Shown here piece by piece: positions 34,236-45,796 of a stretch of DNA of 64,000 nucleotides. The position numbers were made by a program, and so were the translations under genes. The first letter of the stretch is position 1. Each line of letters starts with the position of its first letter. The notes beneath the pieces are model-generated. The model was not told the origin of the DNA and made no database searches. It worked only from the letters and a program-made list of their open reading frames with translations. Origin of the DNA: Sphingomonas sp. M1-B02 (lineage in GTDB: Bacteria > Pseudomonadota > Alphaproteobacteria > Sphingomonadales > Sphingomonadaceae); contig NZ_CP110679.1 in NCBI RefSeq assembly GCF_026167525.1, positions 1,364,001 to 1,428,000 of the forward strand, written 5' to 3'.

Positions 34236-35303
34236 TTACCCCATGATCTCCTGCTCGAGCTTCTTGGCCATTTCCTCAATGTTTTCAGGCGGCCAGCCGG
34301 GAATTTCCATACCCAGGCGGAGACCCATCGACGAGAGGACTTCCTTGATCTCGTTGAGCGACTTGCGGCCGAAGTTCGGCGTGCGCAGCATCTCGGCTTC
34401 GGTCTTCTGGACCAGGTCGCCGATATAGATGATGTTGTCGTTCTTGAGGCAGTTGGCCGAACGGACCGACAGCTCCAACTCGTCGACCTTCTTGAGAAGG
34501 TAACGGTTGATCTGCGCGGTGTCGCCGATGTCGGTCGGCGCAGCGGCGGGCATTCCGCCCTGCTGGACCGGCGCCTGACGGGTCATCGCGCTATCGTCGA
34601 AGTGAACGAACAGGGCCAGCTGGTCCTGCAGGATGCGCGCGGCATAGGCTACGGCATCCTCGGGCGTGATCGTGCCGTCGGTTTCGATCGAAAGCGTGAG
34701 CTTGTCGTAATCGAGCTCCTGGCCGACGCGGGTATTCTCGACCTTGTACGAAACCTGGCGGACCGGGCTGTACAGGGCATCGACCGGGATCAGGCCGATC
34801 GGCGCATCGACCGGACGGTTCGACGCGGCGGGGACATAGCCCTTACCGGTGTCGGCGGTCAGCTCCATGTTGAGCGTCGCGCCGTCGTCGAGATGGCAGA
34901 TCAGCAGATCGGGGTTCATGATCTCGATGTCGCCCGAGACGGCGATGTCGCCGGCCTTGACGTCGGCGGGACCGGTCACCGAAAGCTGGAGCCGCTTCGG
35001 GCCTTCGCCCTGCATGCGGATCGCGATCTGCTTCACGTTGAGGACGATATCGGTCACGTCCTCACGCACGCCGGCGAGCGACGAGAATTCGTGAAGCACG
35101 TTTTCGATCTTGATCGACGTGACCGCGGCGCCCTGAAGCGACGACAGCAAAACACGACGAAGCGCATTACCAAGCGTAAGGCCGAAACCGCGTTCGAGCG
35201 GCTCGGCCACGAAGGTCAGCTTGCGCTTGGGATCGCCACCAGGCTTCTTCTCGAGGCCGTTGGGCTTCTTGAGTTCCTGCCAGTTCTTTGAGTTGACAGA
35301 CAC
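34236..35303 (-). CDS. rpoA: RNA polymerase alpha subunit
   Basis: This subunit assembles RNA polymerase and contacts UP elements and activators. It is 355 residues. The N-terminal domain (about 1-240) has the [26 protein letters not shown] dimerisation block (shown by FVAEPLE and RRVLLSSL). The C-terminal domain after a flexible linker has [15 protein letters not shown] and [13 protein letters not shown]. Its position between rpsK and rplQ is the standard alpha-operon layout, lacking rpsD as usual in this class. Confidence 0.98.
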   Translation of the reverse strand: MSVNSKNWQELKKPNGLEKKPGGDPKRKLTFVAEPLERGFGLTLGNALRRVLLSSLQGAAVTSIKIENVLHEFSSLAGVREDVTDIVLNVKQIAIRMQGEGPKRLQLSVTGPADVKAGDIAVSGDIEIMNPDLLICHLDDGATLNMELTADTGKGYVPAASNRPVDAPIGLIPVDALYSPVRQVSYKVENTRVGQELDYDKLTLSIETDGTITPEDAVAYAARILQDQLALFVHFDDSAMTRQAPVQQGGMPAAAPTDIGDTAQINRYLLKKVDELELSVRSANCLKNDNIIYIGDLVQKTEAEMLRTPNFGRKSLNEIKEVLSSMGLRLGMEIPGWPPENIEEMAKKLEQEIMG

Positions 35304-35403
35304 GGGCTTCCCCTGAGTTGGGCAGGAGGGGGCTATCCTGCCGATATAGCCGACCCGATCCGAACCCGCTCCCGCGAGCCCGCGATCGGGCCGAAATTGA
35401 AAA

Positions 35404-35793
35404 TCAGACGCGGCGGCGCTTGGACGGGCGAACGCCGTTGTGCGGGATCGAAGTCACGTCGCGGATCGACGTGATCTGGAAACCGACCGCCTGCAGCGCG
35501 CGAAGCGCCGACTCGCGGCCCGAACCCGGACCCTTCACTTCCACTTCCAGCGTGCGCACGCCGTGCTCGGCGGCCTTCTTGCCGGCGTCCTCGGCGGCAA
35601 CCTGGGCCGCATAAGGCGTCGACTTGCGCGACCCCTTGAAGCCCATCATGCCGGCGGACGACCAGGAGATGGCGTTGCCCTGCGCATCGGTGATGGTGAT
35701 CATCGTGTTGTTGAAGCTGGCGTTCACATGCGCGACGCCAGAGGTGATGTTCTTGCGCTCGCGACGGCGAATGCGCTGCGGTTCACGTGCCAT
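35404..35793 (-). CDS. rpsK: 30S ribosomal protein S11
   Basis: S11 is a platform protein of the small subunit contacting 16S rRNA near the E site. It is 129 residues. The [18 protein letters not shown] and [20 protein letters not shown] motifs and the C-terminal [16 protein letters not shown] are conserved. It starts 14 bases after the rpsM stop. Confidence 0.98.
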   Translation of the reverse strand: MAREPQRIRRRERKNITSGVAHVNASFNNTMITITDAQGNAISWSSAGMMGFKGSRKSTPYAAQVAAEDAGKKAAEHGVRTLEVEVKGPGSGRESALRALQAVGFQITSIRDVTSIPHNGVRPSKRRRV

Positions 35794-35807
35794 TTCTCAG
35801 CGCCCCC

Positions 35808-36176
35808 TTACTTCTTCTTGCCGGCGATGGGCTTGGCCTTGCCCTTGCGGGTGCGCGCATTGGTGTGCGTGCGCTGGCCACGGACCGGAAGGCCCTTGCG
35901 ATGACGGAGGCCGCGATAGCAAGCCAGATCCATCAGACGCTTGATGTTCATCGCCACGGTGCGGCGCAGATCGCCCTCGACCGTATAATCGGCGTCGATC
36001 GCTTCGCGGATCTGAAGGACTTCCTGATCGGTCAGGTCCTGGACGCGACGCTCGGGGACGATGCCCAGCTTGGTCGTGATTTCCTTGGCCTTGGTCGGAC
36101 CGATGCCGTGGATATACTGAAGCGCGATAACGACGCGCTTGTTGGTCGGGATGTTGACACCCGCAATACGAGCCAT
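35808..36176 (-). CDS. rpsM: 30S ribosomal protein S13
   Basis: S13 lies in the 30S head and bridges to the large subunit. It is 122 residues starting at the ATG at 36176 ([15 protein letters not shown]). The helix-two-turn-helix [10 protein letters not shown] and the basic tail [17 protein letters not shown] are typical. Longer open frames upstream are not used. A strong promoter lies 134-162 bases upstream, so rpsM-rpsK-rpoA-rplQ can be transcribed independently of adk. Confidence 0.98.
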   Translation of the reverse strand: MARIAGVNIPTNKRVVIALQYIHGIGPTKAKEITTKLGIVPERRVQDLTDQEVLQIREAIDADYTVEGDLRRTVAMNIKRLMDLACYRGLRHRKGLPVRGQRTHTNARTRKGKAKPIAGKKK

Positions 36177-36309
36177 GAATATTTTCTCCCAGCTCCACGG
36201 GGCGCCGCATGGCTGCCTGCACCCCATCTCATAGCGTTGCGCCGAAAATGCAGTAGCACGACGACGCGTTCTAGCGTCGCCGGAGCAACCGGTGTTTCGG
36301 AAGAGCCGC

Positions 36310-36338
36310 GACATATGCAGCCGCACGGGCGCTGTCAA
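36310..36338 (-). promoter_or_regulatory. Promoter upstream of rpsM
   Basis: On the minus strand: TTGACA (36338-36333), 17-base spacer, TATGTC (36315-36310). The consensus -35 and optimal spacing make this the clearest sigma70-type promoter in the window. The leader to rpsM is about 127 bases. Confidence 0.75.
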
Positions 36339-36524
36339 GCGCTGTGGCCGCAATCGGCGGAACCAAATCCATACACGATCATTCGGGCGCCGCCAAGCGG
36401 TGGCGGCATGGCTTCATCGCGGCGGCGGATCATAACGGCCGGCGTTCCTGAAACCCACTCCTCTCTTTCGCCCAGCACCTGTCAGGAACCACTGTTTCGC
36501 AGCTGCTGGTGGGGCCAGTTCTAA

Positions 36525-36628
36525 TCCCACCCCGGCGAAGGCCGGGGCCCGGCATCGACGAAGTCCGCGGCAGCAGCCGGTCCTCGAGGGTGGATCGTAA
36601 CTGGGCCCCGGCCTCCGCCGGGGTGGGA
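36525..36628. repeat. REP-like inverted pair in the adk-rpsM gap
   Basis: The left arm TCCCACCCCGGCGAAGGCCG (from 36525) and right arm GGGCCCCGGCCTCCGCCGGG (from 36603) are inverted copies of a GC-rich word. Each is itself partly palindromic. Related words occur at 38880-38930 and 48545-48570. It is typical of dispersed REP/BIME elements and could stop or attenuate transcription between adk and rpsM. Confidence 0.7.
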
Positions 36629-36706
36629 GCTTGTAGACGAGCTGCGCGCTGTTCGACGAGCCGGGGGCGGTGCCCCCAACCATTGGCCGCGAGAAATAAA
36701 GTGAGT

Positions 36707-37360
36707 CTAGTCCCGGCCGTCCAGGATCGCCGCGATCTGCGCGGTGACATCGTCGATGTCCGCCATGCCGTCGACTCGGCGGACCAGCCCGCGGGCTTCG
36801 TAGATCGGCAGGATCGGCGCAGTCTTGGCGCGATATTCGGCCATGCGGGTGCGCACCGTCTCGGCATTGTCGTCGGGGCGGCGCTTGAACTCGTGACTGC
36901 CGCAGACGTCGCAGGTCTCGGCGACCTTGGGCAGGTTGAATTTGTCGTGATAGCCCGCACCGCATTGGGCGCAGGTGAAGCGGCCGGTGACGCGATCCAC
37001 CAGCGCATCCTCGTTCACCTGCAGCTCGATCACGAAATCGAGCTGACGGCCGCGTTCGTCGAGCAACGAATCGAGCGATTCGGCCTGCGCCGCGGTGCGC
37101 GGGTAACCGTCGAAGATCGCGCCCTTTTCGGTATCGGCCATGTCGAGCCGCTCACCGATGATGCCCGAGACGATATCGTCGGACACGAGGCCGCCCGATT
37201 CCATCACTGCCTTGGCCTTGACGCCGGTGGGCGTGCCGGCCTTCACCGCCGCGCGCAGCATGTCGCCCGTGGAGAGCTGGACCATGCCGCGTGCCGATTC
37301 GAGCCGGCTGGCCTGGGTGCCCTTGCCGGCTCCCGGCGGGCCCAACAGGATGATATTCAA
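36707..37360 (-). CDS. adk: Adenylate kinase
   Basis: The enzyme interconverts AMP, ADP and ATP. It is 217 residues from a TTG at 37360, which fits the invariant N-terminal MNIILLGPPGAGKGTQ, with GGGGAG just upstream. The P-loop is GPPGAGKGT, the AMP site is LSTGDMLRAAV, and FDGYPRTAAQAE is the core. The LID has four Cys (CAQCGAGY and CDVCGS), so it is the zinc-binding form. It is in the usual place between secY and rpsM. Confidence 0.95.
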   Translation of the reverse strand: MNIILLGPPGAGKGTQASRLESARGMVQLSTGDMLRAAVKAGTPTGVKAKAVMESGGLVSDDIVSGIIGERLDMADTEKGAIFDGYPRTAAQAESLDSLLDERGRQLDFVIELQVNEDALVDRVTGRFTCAQCGAGYHDKFNLPKVAETCDVCGSHEFKRRPDDNAETVRTRMAEYRAKTAPILPIYEARGLVRRVDGMADIDDVTAQIAAILDGRD

Positions 37361-37389
37361 CGCAGGCTCCCCTAACAACATGCCGCGCT

Positions 37390-38751
<1,362 letters not shown>

Positions 38752-38928
38752 GTGTGTGTTCGTCCCGGAAACAAAAACGGCGGAAGAGCGTTTGCCGCCC
38801 CCCGCCGCTCATATAGGCACGCTTGAGAGCTTGTCTAACCTCTCATGCGCCAAGTTTCCCGGCGAGGCCGGGATCCAGATGCGAGCGGCCCGAAACTGGC
38901 CCCGGCCGGAGCCGGGGGCCAGCGGGTT

Positions 38929-39483
38929 TCAGCCCTTGGCCTTGGCGATCTTGTCGGCCTTGTCCGCATTGCGGGCATTCTGCGCGACGCGATGCTTCGC
39001 CTTGTGCTTTTCGGCGGCGGGCACCAGCTCGGGGATGTCGAGCGAACCGCCGGTCTTCTCGACGGCTTTCTTCGCGCCCTTCGACGCGCCGGCGACGTGG
39101 AAGCTCAGCTTCGAGGTCAGCTCGCCCTTGCCGAGCAGGCGGACGCCGTTCTTGCCGCCGCGGGTGAGGCCGGCTGCGTCGAGCGCCGCCTGGTCGATCA
39201 CCGCAGATGCATCGAGCTTGCCCTCGTCGACCGCCTTCTGGATCGCGCCGATATTCACCTCGGAATAATCCTTGGCGAAGATGTTGTTGAAGCCGCGCTT
39301 CGGGATCCGCATGTGGAGCGGCATCTGGCCGCCTTCGAACCCGTTGATCGAGACGCCCGAGCGGCTCGTCTGGCCCTTCTGGCCGCGGCCGGCGGTCTTG
39401 CCCAGGCCCGAGCCGATGCCCCGGCCGACGCGAACGCGGCTCTTGCGGGCACCCTGGTTGTCGCGGATGTCGTTGAGTTTCAT
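38929..39483 (-). CDS. rplO: 50S ribosomal protein L15
   Basis: L15 is an early-to-mid 50S assembly protein. It is 184 residues with the Gly/Arg-rich N-terminal rRNA tail ([20 protein letters not shown]) and [19 protein letters not shown]. The C-terminal Lys/Ala extension ([19 protein letters not shown]) is longer than in E. coli (144 residues). I start at the ATG at 39483. A GTG three codons upstream is also in frame. Confidence 0.97.
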   Translation of the reverse strand: MKLNDIRDNQGARKSRVRVGRGIGSGLGKTAGRGQKGQTSRSGVSINGFEGGQMPLHMRIPKRGFNNIFAKDYSEVNIGAIQKAVDEGKLDASAVIDQAALDAAGLTRGGKNGVRLLGKGELTSKLSFHVAGASKGAKKAVEKTGGSLDIPELVPAAEKHKAKHRVAQNARNADKADKIAKAKG

Positions 39484-39577
39484 GTCGTGCACTCGCTTTC
39501 GCTTTTGTCGCGCTGGAAAATGGAAGGGGGGCCATTAGCCCCCCTCCCCGTATCTGTCACCTGGAAAAGGCGAAGGC

Positions 39578-39757
39578 TCAGCCTTCGAGCACCTTCACCA
39601 TGTGGGGCAGCTTGCGGATCATGCCGCGAACTTCGGGGCTGTCCTCGAGCTCGCGAACCTTGTTCATCTTGTTGAGGCCCAGGCCGATCAGAGTCGCGCG
39701 CTGGTCCTTGGTACGGCGGATCGGCGAACCGATCTGCTGGATCTTGATGGTAGCCAT
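39578..39757 (-). CDS. rpmD: 50S ribosomal protein L30
   Basis: This is a 59-residue gene between rpsE and rplO, starting [20 protein letters not shown] and ending MVKVLEG. It carries the family GLNKMNK segment and RKLPHMV. It starts six bases after the rpsE stop. Confidence 0.97.
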   Translation of the reverse strand: MATIKIQQIGSPIRRTKDQRATLIGLGLNKMNKVRELEDSPEVRGMIRKLPHMVKVLEG

Positions 39758-39763
39758 TGTCGC

Positions 39764-40531
39764 TTACTCCGCGATCGCGAGGGCATCGGCCTCGGCGGTC
39801 GACGAACCGCCACGGCCGAGCAGGTCGGCGATCTTCTTGCCACGCCGCTGAGCGACCGACTTCGGCGAAGTCTGCTCGGTCAGCGCCTCGAAGGTTGCGC
39901 GGATCATGTTGTAGGGGTTCGACGTGCCGACCGACTTGGTCACGACGTCGGCAACGCCCAGGCTCTCGAAGATGGCGCGCATCGGGCCACCTGCGATGAT
40001 GCCCGTTCCCTGCGGCGCCGAGCGCAGCGTCACGCGGCCGGCACCGAAGTGGCCGTTGCCGTCATGATGCAGCGTGCGGCCTTCCTTCAGGGGAACGCGG
40101 ACCATCGCCTTCTTGGCAGCCGCAGTCGCCTTCGAAATGGCTTCCGGCACTTCGCGCGCCTTGCCATGTCCGAAGCCTGCACGGCCCTTGCCGTCGCCGA
40201 CCACGACCAGCGCCGCGAAGCCGAAGCGCTTGCCGCCCTTGACCGTCTTCGAGACGCGATTGATGTGGACCAGCTTCTCGATCAGCTCTTCGCCGCCGTC
40301 GTCGGCGCCGCGCGGACCGCCGCGATTGTCGCGACCGCCACGGCTGTCACGACCGCCACGATTGCCGCCGGGGCCACCGCCGCCGCCGGGACCGCCGCGA
40401 CCACGGCCACCGCCGCCGCCGGGACCGCCACGACCGCGACCACCGCCGCCGCCCTGATAACCCGTGCTCTCCGGCGCCGGAGCGCTGGCCTCGACGGGAG
40501 CGCCTTCAGGCGTGTTGTTCTCGTCAGCCAT
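39764..40531 (-). CDS. rpsE: 30S ribosomal protein S5 with Gly/Arg-rich N-terminal extension
   Basis: S5 controls decoding fidelity at the 30S mRNA entry. The core (residues 82-240) is normal: [24 protein letters not shown] (shown by ends ELIEKLVH and KRFGF), [14 protein letters not shown] and [13 protein letters not shown]. Before it lies an 80-residue extension: an acidic start ([14 protein letters not shown]), then repeated [11 protein letters not shown] units and [15 protein letters not shown]. This makes 255 residues against about 167 in E. coli. The extension resembles RGG-box RNA-binding tails. Confidence 0.97.
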   Translation of the reverse strand: MADENNTPEGAPVEASAPAPESTGYQGGGGGRGRGGPGGGGGRGRGGPGGGGGPGGNRGGRDSRGGRDNRGGPRGADDGGEELIEKLVHINRVSKTVKGGKRFGFAALVVVGDGKGRAGFGHGKAREVPEAISKATAAAKKAMVRVPLKEGRTLHHDGNGHFGAGRVTLRSAPQGTGIIAGGPMRAIFESLGVADVVTKSVGTSNPYNMIRATFEALTEQTSPKSVAQRRGKKIADLLGRGGSSTAEADALAIAE

Positions 40532-40534
40532 GTC

Positions 40535-40897
40535 TTAGAACTCCAATCCGCTCTCACGAGCGGCATCGGCCAGCGCCTTGACGCGGCCATGATAGAGGAA
40601 GCCACCGCGGTCGAAGACGACCTGCGTCACGCCGGCGGCCTTGGCGGCCTCGGCGACGCGCTTGCCGACTTCCTGCGCCGCAGCGACAGTCGCGCCGGCG
40701 GTGCCGCGCACGTCCTTCTCCAGCGTCGATGCCGAAGCGAGCGTCTTGCCCGCCGCGTCGTCGATCACCTGGGCATAGATGTGCCGGCCGGACCGGTGGA
40801 TCGACAAGCGCGGACGGCCAGCACCGCGGCTGCGGAGCGCAGTGCGGTTGCGGAGACGGCGCTTGGCGAAAAGCGAAAGACCCTTGGTGTTGATCAC
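40535..40897 (-). CDS. rplR: 50S ribosomal protein L18
   Basis: L18 binds 5S rRNA in the central protuberance. It is 120 residues with an N-terminal basic [15 protein letters not shown], the core [17 protein letters not shown] and the end [21 protein letters not shown]. Its start overlaps the rplF stop by four bases (ATGA). Confidence 0.98.
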   Translation of the reverse strand: MINTKGLSLFAKRRLRNRTALRSRGAGRPRLSIHRSGRHIYAQVIDDAAGKTLASASTLEKDVRGTAGATVAAAQEVGKRVAEAAKAAGVTQVVFDRGGFLYHGRVKALADAARESGLEF

Positions 40898-41427
40898 TTC
40901 TTCTTCCCTTCCTTGCGGAAGATGAACTCGCCGTCATACTTGATGCCCTTGCCCTTATAGGGCTCGGGCTTGCGCCAACGACGGATTTCGGCGGCCACCT
41001 GGCCCACCTTCTGCTTGTCGATCCCGGAGATCTCGACCGTGGTCGTATCCGGGGTCTTGATGTCGATCCCTTCCGGGATGTCGAAATTGACGTCGTGCGA
41101 GTAGCCGAGCTGGAGCTTGAGCACCTTGCCCTGCGAATTCGCGCGATAGCCGACGCCGGTGATGAGCAGCTTCTTGGTGAAGCCCTCGGTCACGCCGGTG
41201 ATCAGATTCTGCACCATCGTCCGCTGCATGCCCCAGAAGGCACGCGCCGACTTGGAGTCGTTCGCCGGCTTCACGGTGATGCCGTCATTCTCGACTTCAT
41301 AGCTGATCTCTTCGCGCAGCACGAGGCTGAGGGTGCCCTTGGGGCCCTTCACGCTGAGCGTGCCACCGTCGATGGAGGCGGTGACGCCTGCCGGTACGGG
41401 GACCGGCTTCTTGCCGATGCGGCTCAT
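40894..41427 (-). CDS. rplF: 50S ribosomal protein L6
   Basis: L6 is located near the factor-binding centre. It is 177 residues from the ATG at 41427 ([15 protein letters not shown]). It has the two-fold repeated alpha/beta domain and the C-terminal signature [16 protein letters not shown]. The longer open frame upstream overlaps rpsH and is not used. Confidence 0.98.
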   Translation of the reverse strand: MSRIGKKPVPVPAGVTASIDGGTLSVKGPKGTLSLVLREEISYEVENDGITVKPANDSKSARAFWGMQRTMVQNLITGVTEGFTKKLLITGVGYRANSQGKVLKLQLGYSHDVNFDIPEGIDIKTPDTTTVEISGIDKQKVGQVAAEIRRWRKPEPYKGKGIKYDGEFIFRKEGKKK

Positions 41428-41428
41428 A

Positions 41429-41824
41429 TCAGAAGACCTCCGCGAGCACTTCGCCGCCGACATTCTGCTCGCGCGCTTCCGCGTCGGACAGAACACCGCG
41501 TGGCGTCGAGACGATGGTGATGCCGAGGCCGTTGCGGACGATCGGCAGTTCCTGCGAACCGCTATAGACGCGGCGGCCGGGCTTCGAGACGCGCGCGACA
41601 TGCTTGATCGCGGGCTGACCCTCGAAATATTTCAGCTCGATGCGGATGCCGTTGGCAGGGCCCATCTGCTCTTCGCTATAGCCACGGATATAGCCTTCGC
41701 GCTGGAGCACGTCGAGCACGCGGGCCCGCAGCTTGGAGGCGGGAGTCAGGACGGAGTCCTTCTTCGCGCGCTGCCCGTTGCGGATGCGGGTGAGCATATC
41801 ACCCAGGGGATCGGTCAAAGCCAT
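41429..41824 (-). CDS. rpsH: 30S ribosomal protein S8
   Basis: S8 is a primary 16S rRNA binder in the platform (and the spc-operon repressor in E. coli). It is 131 residues. It has the N-terminal [19 protein letters not shown] and the C-terminal signature [20 protein letters not shown]. One base separates its stop from the rplF start. Confidence 0.98.
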   Translation of the reverse strand: MALTDPLGDMLTRIRNGQRAKKDSVLTPASKLRARVLDVLQREGYIRGYSEEQMGPANGIRIELKYFEGQPAIKHVARVSKPGRRVYSGSQELPIVRNGLGITIVSTPRGVLSDAEAREQNVGGEVLAEVF

Positions 41825-41835
41825 CTATATGGTCC

Positions 41836-42141
41836 TTACCAGCTCGACTTCGTGACACCGGGGATCAGGCCCTTGTTGGCCAGATCGCGCAGCATGACGC
41901 GTGCGAGACGGAACTTGCGATAGTAAGCGCGCGGGCGGCCGGTGATCTCGCAACGGTTGCGAACCCGGGTGGGGTTACCGTTGCGGGGAATCTCCGCCAT
42001 CTTGAGGCGCGCAATGAGACGCTCGGTCTCATCCTGGCTCTCATCGTTCGCGATCGCCTTCAGCTTCGCATATTTCGGCGCATACTTCTTCACCAGAAGC
42101 TTGCGACGCTCATTCTTGTTGATCGAACTCAGTTTCGCCAT
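41836..42141 (-). CDS. rpsN: 30S ribosomal protein S14
   Basis: S14 is in the 30S head. The 101-residue long form lacks the zinc Cys pairs (C- type), with [20 protein letters not shown] as the conserved core. It lies 20 bases after rplE. Confidence 0.98.
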   Translation of the reverse strand: MAKLSSINKNERRKLLVKKYAPKYAKLKAIANDESQDETERLIARLKMAEIPRNGNPTRVRNRCEITGRPRAYYRKFRLARVMLRDLANKGLIPGVTKSSW

Positions 42142-42161
42142 GGGACTTAAGCTCTCTTCTC

Positions 42162-42746
42162 TTACGCGGCTTGCTTCTGCTCGCCGTCATCCTCGAGAGG
42201 AAACGGGAAGCCGAAGAGACGGAGAAGCTCGCGAGCCTCGTCGTCGGTCTTTGCGGTGGTGGTGACGATGATATCCATGCCGCGCACCTTGTCGATGCGG
42301 TCATAGTTGATCTCGGGGAACACGATCTGCTCCTTGATGCCGCAGGCATAATTACCGCGACCGTCGAAGGACTTCGGGTTCAGCCCACGGAAATCGCGAA
42401 CGCGGGGAAGCGCGATCGTGATGAAGCGATCGAGAAACTCGTACATGCGCTCGCGGCGAAGGGTGACCTTGCAGCCGATCGGCATGCCTTCACGCAGCTT
42501 GAACTGCGCGATCGACTTCTTCGCCTTGGTGACGACAGGCTTCTGACCGGCGATCAGCTCCATTTCCTGGGAAGCCTGCTCGACCTTCTTCTTGTCCTGC
42601 GTGGCTTCGCCGACGCCCATGTTCAGCACGATCTTTTCGATCCGCGGAATTTCCATGACGTTCTTGTAGCCGAACTTCTCGGTCATCGCCTTGACGATTT
42701 CGGAGTCGTACTTCGTCCGCATGCGCGGCGTATAGGAATCAGCCAT
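42162..42746 (-). CDS. rplE: 50S ribosomal protein L5
   Basis: L5 binds 5S rRNA and contacts the P-site tRNA. It is 194 residues. The [31 protein letters not shown] and [17 protein letters not shown] motifs are present. The start lies inside the end of rplX (eight-base overlap). Confidence 0.98.
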   Translation of the reverse strand: MADSYTPRMRTKYDSEIVKAMTEKFGYKNVMEIPRIEKIVLNMGVGEATQDKKKVEQASQEMELIAGQKPVVTKAKKSIAQFKLREGMPIGCKVTLRRERMYEFLDRFITIALPRVRDFRGLNPKSFDGRGNYACGIKEQIVFPEINYDRIDKVRGMDIIVTTTAKTDDEARELLRLFGFPFPLEDDGEQKQAA

Positions 42747-43056
42747 TGATGACCTCCCCGGTCTTTACGGCGACGCGGACCTTCTTGCCGTCGCGCTCTT
42801 CGAAGCGGACGCGCGTCGGCTTGCCGTCGGCGGTCACATGCGCGACCTTCGAGACATGCATCGGCGCTTCCGAACGCTTCAGGCCGCCCTGGGGATCGCC
42901 CTGGCTCGGCTTGGTGTGGCGCACGGCGACGTTGACGCCCGAGACGACGACCTTGCCGTCCTTCGGAAGCGACTGGGTGACTTCACCGGTGCGTCCCTTG
43001 TCCTTGCCGGACAGGACGATGACCTGGTCACCCTTCTTGATCTTAGCGGAAGCCAT
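42739..43056 (-). CDS. rplX: 50S ribosomal protein L24
   Basis: L24 is an assembly-initiating protein with a KOW motif. It is 105 residues. The KOW motif is [21 protein letters not shown] (core [14 protein letters not shown]). It ends over the rplE start. Confidence 0.98.
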   Translation of the reverse strand: MASAKIKKGDQVIVLSGKDKGRTGEVTQSLPKDGKVVVSGVNVAVRHTKPSQGDPQGGLKRSEAPMHVSKVAHVTADGKPTRVRFEERDGKKVRVAVKTGEVING

Positions 43057-43058
43057 GT

Positions 43059-43427
43059 TCAGAGCACCTCCGGCGCAAGGCTGATGATCTTCATATAGCC
43101 CTTCGCACGCAGCTCGCGGACGACCGGCCCGAAGATACGGGTGCCGATCGGCTCCTCGTTCTTGTTGACCAGCACCGCGGCATTGCCGTCGAAGCGAATG
43201 ACCGTGCCATCGGCGCGGCGGATGTCCTTGGCGGTGCGAACGATGACCGCGCGATGCACGTCACCCTTCTTCACCTTGCCGCGGGGTGCTGCTTCCTTGA
43301 TGCTGACGACGATCACGTCACCGACACCGGCCACGCGACGCTTCGAGCCGCCCAGCACCTTGATGCACTGCACCCGCTTCGCGCCGCTATTGTCAGCGAC
43401 GTCGAGATTGGACTGCATCTGGATCAT
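43059..43427 (-). CDS. rplN: 50S ribosomal protein L14
   Basis: L14 is at the subunit interface. It is 122 residues ([20 protein letters not shown]). The signature [18 protein letters not shown] and the end [19 protein letters not shown] are conserved. Two bases lie between it and rplX. Confidence 0.98.
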   Translation of the reverse strand: MIQMQSNLDVADNSGAKRVQCIKVLGGSKRRVAGVGDVIVVSIKEAAPRGKVKKGDVHRAVIVRTAKDIRRADGTVIRFDGNAAVLVNKNEEPIGTRIFGPVVRELRAKGYMKIISLAPEVL

Positions 43428-43496
43428 AGGATCCGTTCCTTCTCTCTTGGCCTACCGGGACCAACACTGGCCCGGGGGTTCCCGTTAATTTGTGAC

Positions 43497-43769
43497 TTAA
43501 GCTTCCGCCGCAGTCTGCTCGGGAGTCGCGCGGGTGTTCACCCGATCGATCACCTTCCAGGTCTTCAGCTTGGAAATCGGCGCGGTCTCTTCGATCCGCA
43601 CGGTCTCGCCCGCCTTATACTCGTTGCCCTCGTCATGGGCATGATACTTTTTCGAGCGACGGATGATCTTGCCGTAGAGCGGGTGCTTCACCTTACGCTC
43701 CACCAGCACGACGATCGTCTTGTCGCCCTTGTCGGAAACCACGTTCCCGGTCAGCACGCGCTTCGGCAT
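43497..43769 (-). CDS. rpsQ: 30S ribosomal protein S17
   Basis: S17 is a primary binder of the 16S 5' domain. It is 90 residues with the conserved [20 protein letters not shown] and an acidic C-terminal extension. A 69-base spacer to rplN is the longest within the spc segment. Confidence 0.98.
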   Translation of the reverse strand: MPKRVLTGNVVSDKGDKTIVVLVERKVKHPLYGKIIRRSKKYHAHDEGNEYKAGETVRIEETAPISKLKTWKVIDRVNTRATPEQTAAEA

Positions 43770-43779
43770 GGTCTCTTCC

Positions 43780-43983
43780 TTACTTCGCAGACGAGCGCGA
43801 ACGCTCGTTCTGCAGCGTCTTGATGCGGGCGATGTCGCGACGGACTTCGCGAACCCGGCTCGGCTTTTCGAGCTGGCTGGTCGCGGCCTGGAAGCGCAGG
43901 TTGAATGCCTCGCGCTTCAGGTTGCCGAGCTCTTCGCCCAGCTGGTCCTCGGTCTTCGCACGAAGATCGGTTGCCTTGGTCAT
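43780..43983 (-). CDS. rpmC: 50S ribosomal protein L29
   Basis: L29 is beside the exit tunnel and helps dock trigger factor. It is 67 residues from the ATG at 43983 ([19 protein letters not shown]), with the signature [17 protein letters not shown]. The longer frame upstream overlaps rplP and is not used. Confidence 0.97.
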   Translation of the reverse strand: MTKATDLRAKTEDQLGEELGNLKREAFNLRFQAATSQLEKPSRVREVRRDIARIKTLQNERSRSSAK

Positions 43984-43988
43984 GTCTA

Positions 43989-44420
43989 TCAACCCTCCAG
44001 GTGCGAGGTGTCGCCAAGACGGGCGACGACCTTGACCTTGATCGGCAGCTTCATCGCCGCACGCTCGAACGCTTCTGCCGCGAGCGGGCCGGGAACGCCG
44101 TCGAGCTCGAACAGGATACGGCCGGGCTTGACGCGCGCCACCCAGAATTCCGGCGAGCCCTTGCCCGAGCCCATGCGGACTTCCGCCGGCTTCGACGACA
44201 CCGGCACGTCCGGGAAGATGCGGATCCACAAGCGACCAGCGCGCTTGATGTGACGCGTGATCGCGCGGCGGGCCGCCTCGATCTGACGCGCGGTGATCCG
44301 GTCGGGCTCCATGGCCTTCAGGCCATAGGATCCGAAGTTCAGCGAAGTGCCGCCCTTGGCATCGCCATGGATGCGGCCCTTGAACTGCTTGCGGTGCGCG
44401 AACTTTTTCGGTTGCAGCAT
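43989..44420 (-). CDS. rplP: 50S ribosomal protein L16
   Basis: L16 contacts the A-site tRNA elbow. It is 143 residues. The [20 protein letters not shown] start and the core [20 protein letters not shown] are conserved, including the Arg in the region hydroxylated in E. coli. It lies five bases before rpmC. Confidence 0.98.
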   Translation of the reverse strand: MLQPKKFAHRKQFKGRIHGDAKGGTSLNFGSYGLKAMEPDRITARQIEAARRAITRHIKRAGRLWIRIFPDVPVSSKPAEVRMGSGKGSPEFWVARVKPGRILFELDGVPGPLAAEAFERAAMKLPIKVKVVARLGDTSHLEG

Positions 44421-44435
44421 GTCTCTGTCCTAGCC

Positions 44436-45143
44436 TTAGCGGCGATCGTCGCGCGCGGGGCGCACGCCGGAAGTCTGAGCTTCCATGTTGAGGCGGTCCT
44501 GCGACATCGGGTCATGGCCGAGAATCTCGCCCTTGAAGACCCAGACCTTGACGCCGCAAACCCCGTAGGAGGTGTGCGCGGTCGCCTCCGCATAGTCGAT
44601 GTTGGCGCGCAGCGTGTGCAGCGGCACCCGGCCCTCGCGGTAGCTTTCCGAACGCGCGATCTCGGCGCCGCCGAGGCGGCCGCCGCACGCGACGCGAACG
44701 CCGTCAGCGCCGAGGCGCATGGCGGACTGCACCGCACGCTTCATGGCGCGGCGGAAGGCGATACGGCGCTCGAGCTGGTCGGCAATGCCCTGCGCGACGA
44801 GCTTGGCATCGACTTCCGGCTTGCGGATCTCGACGATGTTCAGGCTGACGTCCGACGAGGTCATCTTGCCGATCTGCTTGCGCAGCTTCTCGATGTCCGC
44901 ACCCTTCTTGCCGATGATGACACCGGGGCGGGCTGCGTAGATCGAGATGCGGCACAGCTTGGCAGGACGCTCGATCACGACCTTCGAGATCGCCGCCTGC
45001 GGCAGCGTATCGACGATGAACTTGCGGATGCGCAGATCTTCCAGGAGGAGCCGGCCATAGTCGGCGCCCTCGGCGAACCAGCGGCTGTCCCAGGTCCGGT
45101 TGATCTGGAGGCGCAGGCCGATCGGATTGCTCTTCTGACCCAT
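44436..45143 (-). CDS. rpsC: 30S ribosomal protein S3
   Basis: S3 lines the mRNA entry tunnel. It is 235 residues with an N-terminal [20 protein letters not shown], the KH domain [20 protein letters not shown] and the C-terminal domain [19 protein letters not shown]. It overlaps rplV by one base. Confidence 0.98.
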   Translation of the reverse strand: MGQKSNPIGLRLQINRTWDSRWFAEGADYGRLLLEDLRIRKFIVDTLPQAAISKVVIERPAKLCRISIYAARPGVIIGKKGADIEKLRKQIGKMTSSDVSLNIVEIRKPEVDAKLVAQGIADQLERRIAFRRAMKRAVQSAMRLGADGVRVACGGRLGGAEIARSESYREGRVPLHTLRANIDYAEATAHTSYGVCGVKVWVFKGEILGHDPMSQDRLNMEAQTSGVRPARDDRR

Positions 45144-45520
45144 TATGCTTCTTCCTGCTCGCGGACGACGATGCGAAGACGGCTGAACGGCTTCAGGATG
45201 CGGGTGGACTTGCCACGGCCGCGGGTCGCGAAGCGCTTCATCGTGATCGACTTGCCGACCGACGCCTCGGCGACGACGAGCGCGTCGACATCGAGGTTGT
45301 GGTTGTTTTCCGCGTTCGCAATCGCCGACGCGAGAACCTTGCGGGCTTCCTCGGCCATGCCCTTCTTGGAGAAGGCCAGGATGTTGAGCGCGTCGCCAGC
45401 CTTGCGGCCGCGGATCAGGCCCGCAACCAGGTTGAGCTTCTGCGCCGAACCGCGGATCTGCGTGCCGACCGAGAGAGCCTCGTTGTCGGCGACGCGACGG
45501 GGTGCCTTAGGCTTAGACAT
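45143..45520 (-). CDS. rplV: 50S ribosomal protein L22
   Basis: L22 reaches into the exit tunnel (the macrolide and erythromycin region). It is 125 residues. [19 protein letters not shown] and the hairpin-region [18 protein letters not shown] are recognisable. It shares single bases with both rpsS and rpsC, indicating tight coupling. Confidence 0.98.
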   Translation of the reverse strand: MSKPKAPRRVADNEALSVGTQIRGSAQKLNLVAGLIRGRKAGDALNILAFSKKGMAEEARKVLASAIANAENNHNLDVDALVVAEASVGKSITMKRFATRGRGKSTRILKPFSRLRIVVREQEEA

Positions 45521-45795
45521 CAGCGCTTGCCCTTCTTGTCCGCGGCGTGGCCGGGGAAGAAACGGGTCGGCGCGAACTCGCCGAGCTTCATGCCCACCAT
45601 GTCCTCGTTGACCGAGACCGGCACGAACTTGCGGCCGTTATAGACGCTGAAGGTCAGGCCGACGAAATCGGGCAGGATCGTCGAGCGGCGCGACCAGGTC
45701 TTGATCGGCGCACGCGCGTTGGTTTCCTGCGCGGTCTGCGCCTTCTTCAGCAGATGGAGGTCCACGAACGGACCCTTCCAGACTGAGCGAGCCAT
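45520..45795 (-). CDS. rpsS: 30S ribosomal protein S19
   Basis: S19 forms a 30S head complex with S13. It is 91 residues ([16 protein letters not shown]). The signature [23 protein letters not shown] (ends [16 protein letters not shown]) is present. Confidence 0.98.
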   Translation of the reverse strand: MARSVWKGPFVDLHLLKKAQTAQETNARAPIKTWSRRSTILPDFVGLTFSVYNGRKFVPVSVNEDMVGMKLGEFAPTRFFPGHAADKKGKR

Positions 45796-45796
45796 G

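Larger units (their letters stand above)
36177..36706. other. 530-base non-coding gap between adk and rpsM
   Basis: It contains the rpsM promoter (36310-36338), a small hairpin in the leader (CGACGC and GCGTCG arms near 36260-36280) and a large REP-like inverted pair (36525-36628). I see no reading frame with coding character on either strand. The frames that span it are extensions of neighbouring shadows. Confidence 0.7.

Noticed and set aside
35787..36965. Open frames on both strands across the adk-rpsM gap
   Set aside because: They pass through REP-like palindromes and extend shadows of rpsM and adk, with no ribosome-binding site or recognisable product.
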